64,000 nt of DNA from Peronospora farinosa. Lineage: Eukaryota; Oomycota; Peronosporomycetes; Peronosporales; Peronosporaceae. The position numbers were made by a program, and so were the translations under genes. Positions 10,770-21,894 of the stretch are shown piece after piece; within the stretch, counting starts at the first letter, position 1; every line of letters begins with the position of its first letter. The notes under the pieces were generated by a model. That model had not been told where the DNA came from and made no database searches. It saw nothing but the letters and a program-made list of their open reading frames with translations. The stretch lies in NCBI GenBank assembly GCA_947646735.1, contig CANTFK010000949.1, positions 1 to 64,000 of the forward strand, in the 5' to 3' direction.

Positions 10770-13700
10770 CTACATGAGCAGTGGCTGAGCAGCCTCACGC
10801 TTCAGACGCTGAACAGTCTCTAAGAGCCACGCAAAGTTGTGTTGCTGCGCGATACGCATCAGCAGACGTAGCGTCTCCATCAGCGATTCATGCACCCCAG
10901 GCATCAACGCATACGTGCCTGAGCATGGGCAATACTCACGCATTTTGTGCTCAGCTGGCAAGTGACACTTGCGGCAATACAAATCCTGCAGTTGATACGC
11001 CACCGACTGCGCCTGTGTCATCTCCACGAGTCGCATTTCAAATGCGGTCATGTCGTACAACGCGAAACATCGAGGGCAGTGCCAAGCGGACGAAGCCTCC
11101 GCATCCTCTCCATGTTCTTCACCTTGGACATCGTCATCTGAGCGCGACGCACTACCCTTAAAGAGCTGAGGGTCGCGGCACAAATCAATGGACCGACACA
11201 AGTTGCACGAGAGACAGATGACATCTTGTACTGTAAATGACAGTGACGGGTTGCGAAACTGCGTCTCATCAACAAATTCGCTCATGCGCAGCAACTTCAG
11301 CAGAGTGCGTCTCATCTTGCCAACTTGGGTCTCTACGCTCGGCTCCAGCAAAAAAACTGAAGTAACAAATTTTACTAGCTCCAACGCGGGTGATTCCATG
11401 ACAAGATGCGATCCAGCAAACACGGGAAAGCTGTCTCGGTCCATGTTGTACGTTAATATTTCCGGAACCAAACGCAGCAGTTTCTCCGAGAAATACGACG
11501 ACACAAGTCGTTGTGAGTACTTGGCGAGTGGGGACAATTGCTTCTCATCTTCATCTAGAGGCTGCTCGCCTGCGTCTTCAGCAGCGTCAGGCTTCAAATC
11601 ACCACCTCTTGCATGTCGTCTACTACGCTCACGGTGCTGAAAATCTGCTCGCCGACGGATGAATTGACCCACCAAGATAAGAAAGTATTCGTCAACTCCG
11701 CGGGGCAAGTAATTCGCAATGTTCCAATGAGACACAATCTCCAGAGGCTTCTCGTCACTGCCATCCACATTGTGGTCATTCTCTCCCTCTTGGTCTTCCT
11801 CTTGGCCCCCCGCTGGCACCACGTTCTTTAACAAAATGCACCCGTAGTTTTCCGCGTCCAAAAACAGTAGATTCGAGAAATACTTCTTTGGAGTAAAGTT
11901 GAGCACCTGGAAAAGTTCGTTGGACAGAACAGTTTGTAGGATAAAGTTGAGATAGGTCTGCGCGTCACGTACTGACTTCTTATTTGTGCACACAATGATT
12001 TTGCTGAAGTCAGCGTACACGATCTGAGACCCTAAGCGACGAAGCTCTGCAAGAAGTTGCAAAAACAATTTTTCCATCAGTCGCTTTACCATTGCTTGCA
12101 GCGCCGGGTCAAAGCTCAGCGAATTTGGTGAACATAGCCAGCGGTAGAACTGCTGCAGCATGTGATCAGCGAACTTGTTACGGCTGGTCAGAAAATCCTT
12201 AAAGAGTGTCGTCACCATAATACGGAGCAACCGGAACGCTTCATGGCAGCTCTCCTCGGCATCACCTTCCGATACTCCAGAGGTGGGGCCTACTCCCTTA
12301 CTAGACTCTCTTTCACCGTTACCGTCAAAATCGATCTCCATCTGGTGCGCAACTCCTAGGCCTTCGATACTGTGGATCTGAGACGCAACGAGAATTGCAT
12401 TAATAGCAAGACCATCTAGCTCGAGCTCTACGCATACATCGACGAATGATCCCTTCTTACACACGACAACAGATGTGTCGATCCGGTGTTGTAAAGCTGT
12501 ATCGCTCTTCTTTAGCGGTGACTGCTGTGCCGATCCGAGCAGCGATTGACTAAAAAGCTGCTGGAACTGCTGTTCCTGCTCCTTCCCACCAAGATCCGGC
12601 AGGGACGTTGGCGAATGCCACCATAAATGTTTGTGTTTTGTCAAGATACGTGAATACAGAGTGTCCAGAATAGCAAGTGAGTGATCTCCCGTGAAGTTGC
12701 CAACAGGCAAGTGTGCGTACCGTGCACAGTCAAGCACATCCGAGTAGTACTGTATCATTTCAAAGCACCGGGTAAGCATCTTTTCTCCCATTAGCTTGCG
12801 CCATGTGAGAGCTGGAAATAAAGTGTCTTCTTCGTTCCACGGTAGCATGGCAACGGGAAAACTATACAGACCCTGTATTTTCTCGCGAAGTCGTTTGCTG
12901 GATGGAACACATGTCTGTGCGACTACGATCGTCGGTTTAGGGGTGAGCTGCTTGTTCGAGGCTAACCGCGCTAGGGTGGCATTCACGCCTGAAAAGGCTT
13001 CCTGCGCCGTCTTCACAACATGCGTCTTAAAAGAGCAGCTTTGAATGGGGGCAATGCCACCTTCTTCTTGGGACTCTTGAAGCAACTGTTCGAAGAAAAC
13101 TTTCAAATCTGAGCCTCGAGACTTGACGTTGGAGATTGGGTCGACGTACCAGACGTTCACATCACCCTCGCTGACAGCATTACCTAAGGTCGCTGCTGTG
13201 ATGTCATCATCGCCCTCTTTCAGCACGACCAAACCCAATACGGCGCGTTTCTTCTGCTGAGCGAAGTAAAGCAGCACTCGTCGCATCAACGAGGATGGCG
13301 GCGGTGATGCAACTCCATTTGCAGCAATTGAACGACGATGATCCAGGAGATACGGGGCCTGCGCCGTAGATTGAAACTGCAGATCACTCAACTCGTATTC
13401 TTGGTTGGTAACAGAAATATGCGGGTTGACAACTTTGGCCACGCAGCCTAGTGCACAAACGGCCCGTGTTAAGGCCGACACTTGCAGCTCGTACACACCA
13501 CGCACACACGGATCGCCAAGGATCTGGCTAATTTCCTTCTGATACTCTTGGTACTGCCGCTCGCTAAGCATTACCTCTAACACCGATTGCGGCTTCGACG
13601 AATAGTGAGGTACGATCCGAGATACACGTCGTGAGCCTGGCAGCAAGGACAACAAATTTTCGTGATCCGCTTCCTCGCATGTAATATAGAAGACGCGAGG

Positions 13701-16700
13701 CAATTTCAGCGTAATGCGCTGAAGCATCTGTGAGTGAGCAGTAAGAATCCAACAAGTGAATCTTCCGCCTTGCTCTTGCTGAATTTCCACAATCTGCCAA
13801 TATTCCCGCTGCATTGCACTCCCTGCGTCAAACACGAAATTTTCCATACCAACACCTTTGCCCTTTGCTTCGAGTGCACTAGTATGACCACTCTGAAAAC
13901 GCTTTGTACTACCGTGTGCACTGTTTGCCATGCCAAAACCATCAGCACCGCTGAAGCTCCGCAAGCGGTCATCCTTTTCGCTTCTTCGCTTTCCAAGCAT
14001 TGTTTTCCACTTCTTCTTCCTTTGTTTCAGCCAATTAGTAAATGGCACTTCTCCGAGCTTTACTGTCACCGCAGGAACATCTTCCGCATCATCATCGTCA
14101 GTTGGACTATTGCTGCTACTGCCACCGTCACTTGCTTTCTTAGGTCGCTTTCGCGGAATAGGCTTTTCTGGTCGCAAAGACTGATTTCCTTTCATCAAAT
14201 CCTCCATGTCAATCAGCTGAGCAACGTAATCTTCATTGTCAGTGCGCTTCGTTGTAGTCTTAAAGAACTGCTTCATATTGCCTTGCTGATGCGTGGCATT
14301 CTTCTCGCGTACTTGTTTCCTCATCCAGTCTGGCAGCTCGATGCGAGGCACGGGGTTCCTCACATTCTGAAAAGCAGCTGGAAGCGAAATAATCTTCTGT
14401 ACCGTCGACGCAAAACGCGTGCGGTAGTAATCCCAGTCAAGAAGTGACCGAATGTCAAAATCCTGAAGGTGCGGGTCCTTCATCCATTTCTTCAGGAAAT
14501 GTCGTTTGATAGCGTCTTCCGTTGCAAAGATAGCAGTGGGAATAGCCCGCTCCGTCACCTTTTCACCATAAGGACGTGCAGCAATAATCATTTTACAGGT
14601 CAGACCCTTGTCCTTGATCATTTCTTCACCGAGAAATTCACCCAACCGCCGGGCTGTAGTGATAGATGTAGATTTCTGTCCTTCGTACTCATCCAACTTG
14701 CCGGACATGCTTTTGTTCTCCGTGATCAACGCCATCAACTCTTCGTCATTCATCGACTTGCCTCGAGTATCAATCACATCAAGCCAACGATTTGCACATT
14801 TGGCAACGGAGGCGTAACACTCTTCCAGGCTGTCGCCGTCAAGAAAACACTCAAACACCTGAGACTGAAATGCCTTGATCAACTGTAGCTCACCACGTCG
14901 CTTGAGTTCAAACCCTTTCAGTTCAGCAAGCGAATGGTCAAAGTTAAATACTGCATAACGCTTTTTCAATAGCTTTCCCTCTTCCGTAGAAGCAGGAAGA
15001 ACCATCGCCTTGTACGGGCCATCCACTTCGAACATAATTGAGCACTCCTTGTGTGAGTTGTACTTTCCTGTAACTGGGTCAAGCTCGTGATACTGCGGGT
15101 TCGTGAATTTGGCGTTCACATCTGCATTCAGCATCACACACGGGTACGAAATGCTCCTGGAACCACCATCCTTAAGCTTAAATGAGAAGGTTTCAGGGAA
15201 CGATTTAGGAAGGATCGCCCAAATACCGTCGGTATCCAGCTCTAGTGGTCGTCCAATTTGCTCCACCAGCTCACGAGCACCCGTGATGATGTTAGAACCT
15301 GTATGCGTCACGATACCGGCCATCTCCATTGAGTGCCATCGTGCACCCTTGCGCATGACATAACCGTAGAAAGAGTTCAAAATACACTTGTGTGCAAGCT
15401 GAAGGGAATCGTACACAAGACACTTATTTTGAGCATCAATCTTCGCCAAGAGGTCCTTCGCGTCGGCGGCTTCAGATACCTTTTTCTTCCAAACCTTCGT
15501 GAGGCCCTTGTAATCGTAGCGACGGTCTCGAAATGCACGCACAGTGTTGACGTAGAATGGGTTTTCACGCATGCAGACTGTTGCAGACCGTTGTTGCTCT
15601 TCTGTCACCTTTGTTTTCTTGTACACACTAGAACAGTAGGACTTGAATCGCTGTTTGAGGAGTTGCTCTTGCTTCTCAACAGGAAGTTGAGCAAATGGCA
15701 CGGTAGATCCGGCACCGTTGATCCTCTTAGCTGGGTCGCTATTGGTCGAACCTCCCTTGTTTTCAAGCAAAAAGTTTTCGTATTCAATCTGTGTCTTGAT
15801 CGAATAGTACTCTGGTCGTGTGGCAGGATAAAAATCACCGCGCCAAACCCAGTCCATTTCACGCTGACAAGATGCGTCTTTCTCCTCGATGGCTGCTCGG
15901 CCGCACTCAGTATTAAACGTACACGCAGCGCAGTCCGCCTCATTTACGATTGCGCACGGTTGCAACCGGTTCGTAAGAATGATGTTTGGGTACATGGCTG
16001 CTACATCCAAATGATAGATCAGCGGCTGTTCCTTTCGGCTTGGTCGCTCGCGTAGTGCAACAAGGCGGTCCACAATATCCTTTCTTACCTCTTCATAATT
16101 GGTGACAAGCTCAAGTGGGACATTCATTTCAACCTCCAACGAGAACCGGAGATCTCGGTCAATATTGTCGATCAACTGCTGGAATGCGGCTGGTACCAGT
16201 TGGAAGTCGTACGAGAAATCTGCACGGAAAACACCCGATTCTAAACACTCTACATGGCCACCGACGTACGTTTCGTTTTCGACAAGGTGCCCTTTGTAAA
16301 AAATTTCATCTCGGCTCGAGCTTTGCTTGTTAGGGCAAATAATGTTGCCTTTAAAAGCCTCAACCATAAGCAAAGCTTCGCAGAGTGTTCCGGAACCTTT
16401 TCGAAGCACGTCTTCGGATCCTAAAGGAATGATCGTGCACAACGAGAACACGAACAGATGCACATACTTATCGTAAAGATAAAATGTTGCCACAGCATCG
16501 GAAACCGAATACGATGCCATCTTCAATGGTTCATCACGTGCCAATGCAACCATATCTTCTGGATCGACTTCAACTGGATCATACCCCAACTTGTACTTTG
16601 TAACAGCTTTCAAGCCCTGACTTCCCTGCGGCAGATAAGAGTCGCGTTTCACCCAGCAGAACGCATCCATGTGCACACTGCAACGTCCACGGTACTCTCC

Positions 16701-18014
16701 GGTCCGCTCGTCTAGAGAAACACCAATTTCGCGCGCCATGTTAATGCCGTAAACTTGTGCACGTGTCTCAATAAATGGCCAATCAAAGAAGTCACCATTA
16801 TAAGTCACGAAAATGTGCGGTTGCTCTTCAATCACATGTTCAAAGAACCGTTTCAGTAGCTTTTCTTCGTTCTCTTCATTAAACACTATGAAAGGTCCAG
16901 GATAAGCCACTTTGGGCGTATACTCGAAATCCTGAATATCCTCCGACACAAAGTCTCGATTCACAATCAGATATCCTTGTTTGTCAATCATATATGAGAT
17001 CATATAGATCTGATCCACCTGTGCATCTGGAAACTTTAATGGCGCTTTTGTGCACTCGATATCAAAAGCACACACCACTGGTTCCGCTTTATCCACCATA
17101 TCCTTCTGTCGTTTTACATCTGACGGTGAATATGGTGCTGTTGGATTATAATCCACGAGATACCACGCACCGACTCGAATATCCAAATCAATAGCTACTC
17201 GCATAGGATACGAGACATCATACTCTCTTAACTCAAGCAATGACGTTTCACTCTCATCGGTCATAGCACCGTTAATCGTATCTCCATCAGCTCCAAAACT
17301 CAAGTCATTCTCTGTTACTTTTTCTCTCGATTGTCCTTGAATCTCATAAGCTTGTCTTACTTGTAATCTCTCTTGATTCTTCGCAATAAGTGGTGCTAAT
17401 TCTCTCTTGACCATCATTAAATCTGTCACTGTAGCAAAACTTAGTTTCACATACAGTGCTTTCTTTCCGTTTAAATGATCAGCAAAGTCTAAATCTTCTC
17501 GAAACAGACGCTCCGTCTTGGTCACAAGTCCTTCAAATCTTCTAAGACAATAGGCAATCACTTCCTGTGACCGATTCGCTTCAGGTCTTATATAAAAATA
17601 AGGCTGATAGATAACTCTCGTCTTAAATGCTTTGCCATCTTGCTCGAGAAAGTACAATTCCAAGCCGCTTACTTCGTTCTTGCCTTCGATTGGATCAGGC
17701 AGCATACAAGCACGCAGGTTTAACAACCAGCCAAGTTTTGCACGGTCTTCTGTGTCCATAGCAGTCGTTGTTTGCTCCTTCCGTGTCTCTTCTTCTTGTT
17801 CTAGCAACTCTGGAAGCAAATAATAGCCAAACTTGCGGTCCAATTCGTCACCTTTTTTAAGTGCATACGCCTTGGACTCTGTCATACCACGACCAGGACG
17901 CAATCGTGCTGCATTTGCACGTGCACCCTGAGAATTACGAGCCCATGCAGATCCATTTCCATGACTGTAGGGGTTACGGAAGTTTCCCTTGCCATGTTGC
18001 CCTTTTGCCACCAT
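10770..18014 (-). CDS. POLE: DNA polymerase epsilon catalytic subunit
   Basis: This is the leading-strand replicative B-family polymerase, a nuclear protein of the replisome. It is a single frame of about 2,414 residues from ATG 18014. Visible hallmarks are the 3'-5' exonuclease motifs (FDIE near 17055-17065, then YNGDFFDWP and YSVSDAVATFYLY), polymerase motif A (DVAAMYPNII, about 15978-16008), motif B (NSFYGYVMRKGARW), the epsilon-type motif C DTDG (about 15219-15245), and two C-terminal cysteine clusters (about 10,900-11,250) that in the family bind zinc and the B subunit. The frame stays open upstream to an ATG at 18119, but those extra 35 residues are not polymerase-like and an Inr-like motif (18021-18028) lies between the two ATGs, so the internal ATG is preferred. 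Length is slightly above the usual 2,200-2,300. Confidence 0.95.
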   Translation of the reverse strand: MVAKGQHGKGNFRNPYSHGNGSAWARNSQGARANAARLRPGRGMTESKAYALKKGDELDRKFGYYLLPELLEQEEETRKEQTTTAMDTEDRAKLGWLLNLRACMLPDPIEGKNEVSGLELYFLEQDGKAFKTRVIYQPYFYIRPEANRSQEVIAYCLRRFEGLVTKTERLFREDLDFADHLNGKKALYVKLSFATVTDLMMVKRELAPLIAKNQERLQVRQAYEIQGQSREKVTENDLSFGADGDTINGAMTDESETSLLELREYDVSYPMRVAIDLDIRVGAWYLVDYNPTAPYSPSDVKRQKDMVDKAEPVVCAFDIECTKAPLKFPDAQVDQIYMISYMIDKQGYLIVNRDFVSEDIQDFEYTPKVAYPGPFIVFNEENEEKLLKRFFEHVIEEQPHIFVTYNGDFFDWPFIETRAQVYGINMAREIGVSLDERTGEYRGRCSVHMDAFCWVKRDSYLPQGSQGLKAVTKYKLGYDPVEVDPEDMVALARDEPLKMASYSVSDAVATFYLYDKYVHLFVFSLCTIIPLGSEDVLRKGSGTLCEALLMVEAFKGNIICPNKQSSSRDEIFYKGHLVENETYVGGHVECLESGVFRADFSYDFQLVPAAFQQLIDNIDRDLRFSLEVEMNVPLELVTNYEEVRKDIVDRLVALRERPSRKEQPLIYHLDVAAMYPNIILTNRLQPCAIVNEADCAACTFNTECGRAAIEEKDASCQREMDWVWRGDFYPATRPEYYSIKTQIEYENFLLENKGGSTNSDPAKRINGAGSTVPFAQLPVEKQEQLLKQRFKSYCSSVYKKTKVTEEQQRSATVCMRENPFYVNTVRAFRDRRYDYKGLTKVWKKKVSEAADAKDLLAKIDAQNKCLVYDSLQLAHKCILNSFYGYVMRKGARWHSMEMAGIVTHTGSNIITGARELVEQIGRPLELDTDGIWAILPKSFPETFSFKLKDGGSRSISYPCVMLNADVNAKFTNPQYHELDPVTGKYNSHKECSIMFEVDGPYKAMVLPASTEEGKLLKKRYAVFNFDHSLAELKGFELKRRGELQLIKAFQSQVFECFLDGDSLEECYASVAKCANRWLDVIDTRGKSMNDEELMALITENKSMSGKLDEYEGQKSTSITTARRLGEFLGEEMIKDKGLTCKMIIAARPYGEKVTERAIPTAIFATEDAIKRHFLKKWMKDPHLQDFDIRSLLDWDYYRTRFASTVQKIISLPAAFQNVRNPVPRIELPDWMRKQVREKNATHQQGNMKQFFKTTTKRTDNEDYVAQLIDMEDLMKGNQSLRPEKPIPRKRPKKASDGGSSSNSPTDDDDAEDVPAVTVKLGEVPFTNWLKQRKKKWKTMLGKRRSEKDDRLRSFSGADGFGMANSAHGSTKRFQSGHTSALEAKGKGVGMENFVFDAGSAMQREYWQIVEIQQEQGGRFTCWILTAHSQMLQRITLKLPRVFYITCEEADHENLLSLLPGSRRVSRIVPHYSSKPQSVLEVMLSERQYQEYQKEISQILGDPCVRGVYELQVSALTRAVCALGCVAKVVNPHISVTNQEYELSDLQFQSTAQAPYLLDHRRSIAANGVASPPPSSLMRRVLLYFAQQKKRAVLGLVVLKEGDDDITAATLGNAVSEGDVNVWYVDPISNVKSRGSDLKVFFEQLLQESQEEGGIAPIQSCSFKTHVVKTAQEAFSGVNATLARLASNKQLTPKPTIVVAQTCVPSSKRLREKIQGLYSFPVAMLPWNEEDTLFPALTWRKLMGEKMLTRCFEMIQYYSDVLDCARYAHLPVGNFTGDHSLAILDTLYSRILTKHKHLWWHSPTSLPDLGGKEQEQQFQQLFSQSLLGSAQQSPLKKSDTALQHRIDTSVVVCKKGSFVDVCVELELDGLAINAILVASQIHSIEGLGVAHQMEIDFDGNGERESSKGVGPTSGVSEGDAEESCHEAFRLLRIMVTTLFKDFLTSRNKFADHMLQQFYRWLCSPNSLSFDPALQAMVKRLMEKLFLQLLAELRRLGSQIVYADFSKIIVCTNKKSVRDAQTYLNFILQTVLSNELFQVLNFTPKKYFSNLLFLDAENYGCILLKNVVPAGGQEEDQEGENDHNVDGSDEKPLEIVSHWNIANYLPRGVDEYFLILVGQFIRRRADFQHRERSRRHARGGDLKPDAAEDAGEQPLDEDEKQLSPLAKYSQRLVSSYFSEKLLRLVPEILTYNMDRDSFPVFAGSHLVMESPALELVKFVTSVFLLEPSVETQVGKMRRTLLKLLRMSEFVDETQFRNPSLSFTVQDVICLSCNLCRSIDLCRDPQLFKGSASRSDDDVQGEEHGEDAEASSAWHCPRCFALYDMTAFEMRLVEMTQAQSVAYQLQDLYCRKCHLPAEHKMREYCPCSGTYALMPGVHESLMETLRLLMRIAQQHNFAWLLETVQRLKREAAQPLLM

Positions 18015-18018
18015 CAGT

Positions 18019-18032
18019 GCGGAATGAAGGGT
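18019..18032 (-). promoter_or_regulatory. Inr-like core promoter of the polymerase epsilon gene
   Basis: On the minus strand this reads acccttcattccgc, matching the oomycete initiator core YTCATTYY. It lies only a few bases before ATG 18014 and downstream of the alternative ATG at 18119, which favours the shorter protein. The 3' flanking FPR part of the consensus is not evident. Confidence 0.35.
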
Positions 18033-18217
18033 TGGGGGTTTACCCGCATGGTTTCCCGCGCTTTTATTAAGTATGTGAGAATTAATAACCTGTACTTTCG
18101 TATATTTGGTTAATTTCATGTTTTTCACTCACTACTTTTTGAGATAAACCTCCATGGAAAAATATTCTTTAGTCTTATAAATTCCTCCATCGAGTTACTT
18201 CACGGCTTTAGCACGCG

Positions 18218-18844
18218 TTACTTGGCAACCTTGAGCTTCTTAGATGGCTCCTCCATAGTCTCAAAATACTTGAGCGAGTCTTTGGAGTTAGCAGTCATGG
18301 TCTGGCCACCCTTTTTCCAGTTAGCGGGGCAGACGTCGCCGTGCTCTTCGTGGAACTGAAAGGCATCGATAAGACGCAAAACCTCGTCCACGTTGCGGCC
18401 AATGGGCAGATCATTGATAGTAATTTGACGCAAAATTCCTTCCTTATCAATGATAAAGAGACCACGGAAAGCCACCCCCACCTCGTCACCATCTTCGACC
18501 GTGACCTGGTACTTGGTACACAAATCTTTGGTCACATCAGCCACGAGCGGGATATTCATCTCACCCAGTCCACCCTTCTTACGAGGTGTGTTGATCCACG
18601 CCAAATGAGAGAATTTAGAGTCGGTCGAAGCGCCAAGCACCTGCGTATTGAGCTTCTCAAAGTCTTCTACGCGATCGCTAAAGGCGCAGATTTCGGTCGG
18701 ACAAACGAAAGTAAAATCCATGGGGTAGAAGAAGAGTACCACATACTTGCCTCTGTAGTCCGACAATGAGATTTTCTTGAACTCTCCGTCTATAACAGCA
18801 TCAGCTGTGAAGTCTGGGGCAGGCTTACGAATCGTAAGGACCAT
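18218..18844 (-). CDS. Typical 2-Cys peroxiredoxin (first copy)
   Basis: A thiol peroxidase of 208 residues that reduces hydrogen peroxide and organic peroxides. The peroxidatic cysteine C48 sits in DFTFVCPTE and the resolving cysteine C172 in [10 protein letters not shown], both in the usual places. The GGLG (91-94) and C-terminal YF (193-194) motifs mark the eukaryotic form that can be over-oxidised and act in peroxide signalling. There is no signal peptide, so it is probably cytosolic. It is a paralogue of the gene at 31418-32014; this copy has a 10-residue lysine-rich extension (KKLKVAK). It lies between polymerase epsilon and the BSD-domain gene, divergent from the latter with 226 bp between. 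Confidence 0.95.
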   Translation of the reverse strand: MVLTIRKPAPDFTADAVIDGEFKKISLSDYRGKYVVLFFYPMDFTFVCPTEICAFSDRVEDFEKLNTQVLGASTDSKFSHLAWINTPRKKGGLGEMNIPLVADVTKDLCTKYQVTVEDGDEVGVAFRGLFIIDKEGILRQITINDLPIGRNVDEVLRLIDAFQFHEEHGDVCPANWKKGGQTMTANSKDSLKYFETMEEPSKKLKVAK

Positions 18845-19004
18845 GGGATGACACTTAAGGAATACTTTAGGTGGTACGACGAAAATTACAAACTGGTGGA
18901 AATTCCAATTTACGCAATTGACAAATTCGGTAGCGAATTTAGGAGGGAATATTTGTCCGAACTCGAATTGTCTCTTTCTGTATTCAAGTTGCGTAACTAT
19001 TGGG

Positions 19005-19012
19005 TATAAATA
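19005..19012 (+). promoter_or_regulatory. TATA-like box upstream of the BSD-domain gene
   Basis: A tataaata sequence lies 59 bp before ATG 19071 in the short divergent promoter region shared with the peroxiredoxin gene. TATA boxes are uncommon in oomycete promoters, so this is only suggestive. Confidence 0.35.
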
Positions 19013-19070
19013 AGGTACGAAAGAAAGTGAACCTTATTATTGAGAGTGAAGAAGAAGTCGTCGGAGCAGC

Positions 19071-20437
19071 ATGTCGTTCAGCAGTTTCTACTCGGTGGTA
19101 AACGCCATTAAGGACAAGTCAGCAGAGGCCATGACGATATTAAGCTCAGATCTACAGGATTTTAAATCTGTCGTTCAGGAGGACGTGGCGGAGCTGTCTA
19201 AGAATGTACGACAGAACATACAAGACGGTCGACTCAGTGTGGAACGAAAGGAATCAGATCAAGAAGACGAGAAAATGCAGAATCAGAATCAAGACCTAGA
19301 TTGGGACCAACACTCCAATCAGGAGGTCTGTAATTTATCTACGCATTCTGCAATGGAAGACAAGCAGGATCAGAATCAGGACTCGTTGACGTCTCTCAAG
19401 AATTCGCTCTTTTCTTTGGATATGGGCAGCACGTTGGAATCGCTTAATTCAGTAGGCAGCTCAATGCAGGGATCACTGAACATAGTACAAGATTCGCTTA
19501 CCTCAGTAGGTAGTAAATTGACGTCACTGAACGTTGGTAATAGCTTGGAATCGCTGGAAGTCATGGGGTCCAAGCTGCTGAATTCAGCCGACGAATTTCT
19601 TGGTACATTGACTGGAGATACAGTCTATGAAGACGAGGAAAAACTGAGTGAAAGTGAGTTAAGTGCCAGGAGATTCAGGGTCTTGGCACTTCAAGAAGAC
19701 TCGGAGACGTACATTGAGCCACCGCTTGATGTCGAGACATTCGAGAAGTGGAAACTCGTGACTTCCACGGAGGAGCTAGCGGAGATTAAAAAGGAGGTGC
19801 TTGAGAATTATCCGACGGTAGGTTGTAAATTTAAGGAGCTGGTGCCGTCCGTGGTTGGGGCAGATGTATTCTGGGCGCATTACATTTACAAGGCGTCACT
19901 GTTGGCTGCCCAGGAACAACGCGGAGCAGATCTGCTGGAACATGGTGCGTTTGACATGAAACAGGACGTTTTGAGGCTTAGACTGATTTTATTGACTTGT
20001 TGCTAGCTTTGAACGATGATGAAGAAGAGATCGACTGGGATGCCGACTCGCCGAATGCCACGGACGACGACGGTAAGCCGATTTTCCCCGATGATGAGTG
20101 TAAGGAGGAGGAGAAGGTGCCGGTGACTGCGGTCACAAACGCCCCGACCTCGTCAAGTGATGGTGAGAGCTGGATTGAGCTAGACGAGCGGAAGGAGTCG
20201 ACATCGTCTGGTGCCTCGTCGAGCATCAAAGAACCGAACAGTGCCCTGGCTGACTTAACACTTAATGAGGGGGACGAGGCGGCCGGAGAAGGCTCGCTTG
20301 ATTGGGGTGATGACGATGATCTTTTAGTGCCAGAGGAGACAACTGCAGCCGTAGTGGATGCCAAGGTTTCTAAGACGACCCCAATTTTGCACGAAGACAG
20401 CAGCAAGCGTGGAGAAGATTGGGGTGAATGGGACTGA
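19071..20437 (+). CDS. BSD-domain protein, two exons
   Basis: Exon 1 runs 19071-19944 and exon 2 20007-20437, joined across a 62 bp intron (19945-20006) that begins GTGCGT and ends TTGCTAG. Splicing gives 434 residues. Unspliced, the frame stops at 20004-20006, and the same frame would resume shifted by one, so the intron explains an otherwise odd break. The N-terminal half has repeated S/L/N segments. A BSD domain lies at about residues 220-285, with the diagnostic FWAHYIY at about 268-274. The C-terminal part is acidic and ends DWGEWD, as in BSDC1-type proteins. BSD domains occur in TFIIH p62 and synapse-associated proteins; the exact role here is unknown. Confidence 0.8.
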
Positions 20438-21307
20438 TTTGAGCTGCGGACGAGACTGACGCTCGCACGTGCTACATTCGATCGTTTCAGCTTTCCTGCA
20501 GCATGCGTGTGATCATCGAGCCTGATAAATGTTTATTTGATTGCGTTTTTACTGCTGCTGACTGCTGATGTGTTAGTAAATTTTGAGCTCTTTCTTACGC
20601 GCTAACGATTAACTGACAGACTGTATGGACTGCTCATCATGTAATGCACTGTTCTACAACCAAGACAACTAGCACTCAATTGTAAGGATACTGCCGCCCA
20701 AAAGATTAACAAGAAATATTTTCAATTTCTTTAGATCGCTATAGTGTCTTACCGAGGTCGACATATACCTTGAATGCTTGCATTAGCAGGAATCGGTAAG
20801 CAACGTTGACAATGACTTAGATAAGTCGCTTGCTACATGGTTGGCTCATAAATTCATATGTCAGCTCCAAAGTACATGTATAACTTCACCGTATCGTTGG
20901 CCCGACCGCATGATTCGTTTAAGTCGTACCTTGACAATTGGTGTCTTCACTGCATCGTACTTGGCATTTTAGATTGCATAGAGCAGCTCAAGTCCCACAT
21001 AGCACCATCAGCATCTCGGATCCGTTAGTGGTGTCGACACAACGCGTAACTTGCAACTTGCGCACCTTCACGAACTTAAATCAAGAAGGCACGTCAATCA
21101 TGTAGCAGCACCAAGTACGTTCGTAAAGACCAACTTACAACGCCAGCGTAACCACAAAAACACTACCAGGAGCGGACAACAAAGACGCCACCGATCGTTG
21201 CCACTAATCGTTGCGGTACTTAGCCTGTGGCTGTCTAAGAAAGAAGGCTATCGAGAAAAAATACGCGGGCCGATTTACGCGCCAGCTTATCGTTTCTTTA
21301 ATTTCGC
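20438..21307. other. Intergenic, no gene seen
   Basis: This is the downstream flank of the BSD-domain gene. Some short frames exist, including one opening at 21051, but none has convincing composition or recognisable motifs. Confidence 0.35.
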
Positions 21308-21894
21308 ATGTGCCGAACAAGAGGTGATGATGGCTCAGATCATCGACTTGAGCATCACATATCTAGCAAGTTTGTTGCTCAATTTCAGCGCCCACAGACC
21401 ATTATGCATAAATCGTTCGAGACGACACGTTTGCCGATCTACACTTCAGACAAAGAGAATTGCTTCAATCGTGCGAGGCTGCTGCAGCTACAGTAGGCCA
21501 ATCTTGATGTCGTAATGATAAGCAGGAAATTTCCAAACGCAAAGTGAGCGGTGCCGTTCTCTGTCTTTCAAGAAGCTGTCACTTTAAACGACGCCATTCC
21601 CAGCCAAAATCATTTCACAGCTGCCTCACAAGTTGGAGCAAACAACCGTAGTTCACTTGCCATTTCTCGAGGTGTATTTGCGTCGACTTGCGTCGACCTG
21701 TCAAGAATCCTGTGCTCGGCTCCGAGCATAATGTGAAAGTTCCAGTCTGGACGGCTGCACCATTCGAGTGCCTTGATGTCAAAAGAGATCTAATGAGTCA
21801 AGCGATCCAGTTTTTAGCTGTAAAAGAAGAAACGGCCGCATCGAATGAGTGCCACACAGAATGTTCAATAGAACGTCGCATGTCTCAACGATAA
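21308..21894 (+). pseudogene. Unrecognised coding remnant with frame breaks
   Basis: Coding-like composition appears in successive frames: 21308-21496 in one frame ending at a TAG, and about 21650-21894 in another, which carries segments such as PVWTAAPFECLDVKRDL and ends in TAA. The intervening 21500-21650 is readable in parts with single stops. No domain is recognised. It could be a decayed gene or a multi-exon gene whose splice sites I cannot place. Confidence 0.2.

Noticed and set aside
11188..16055. Long plus-strand ORFs opposite polymerase epsilon
   Set aside because: They are antisense shadows of a strongly conserved coding gene, with no motifs and unlikely composition.
19945..19981. 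A 37 bp intron in the BSD-domain gene
   Set aside because: The same donor with the earlier acceptor gives an immediate stop; the 62 bp intron keeps frame.
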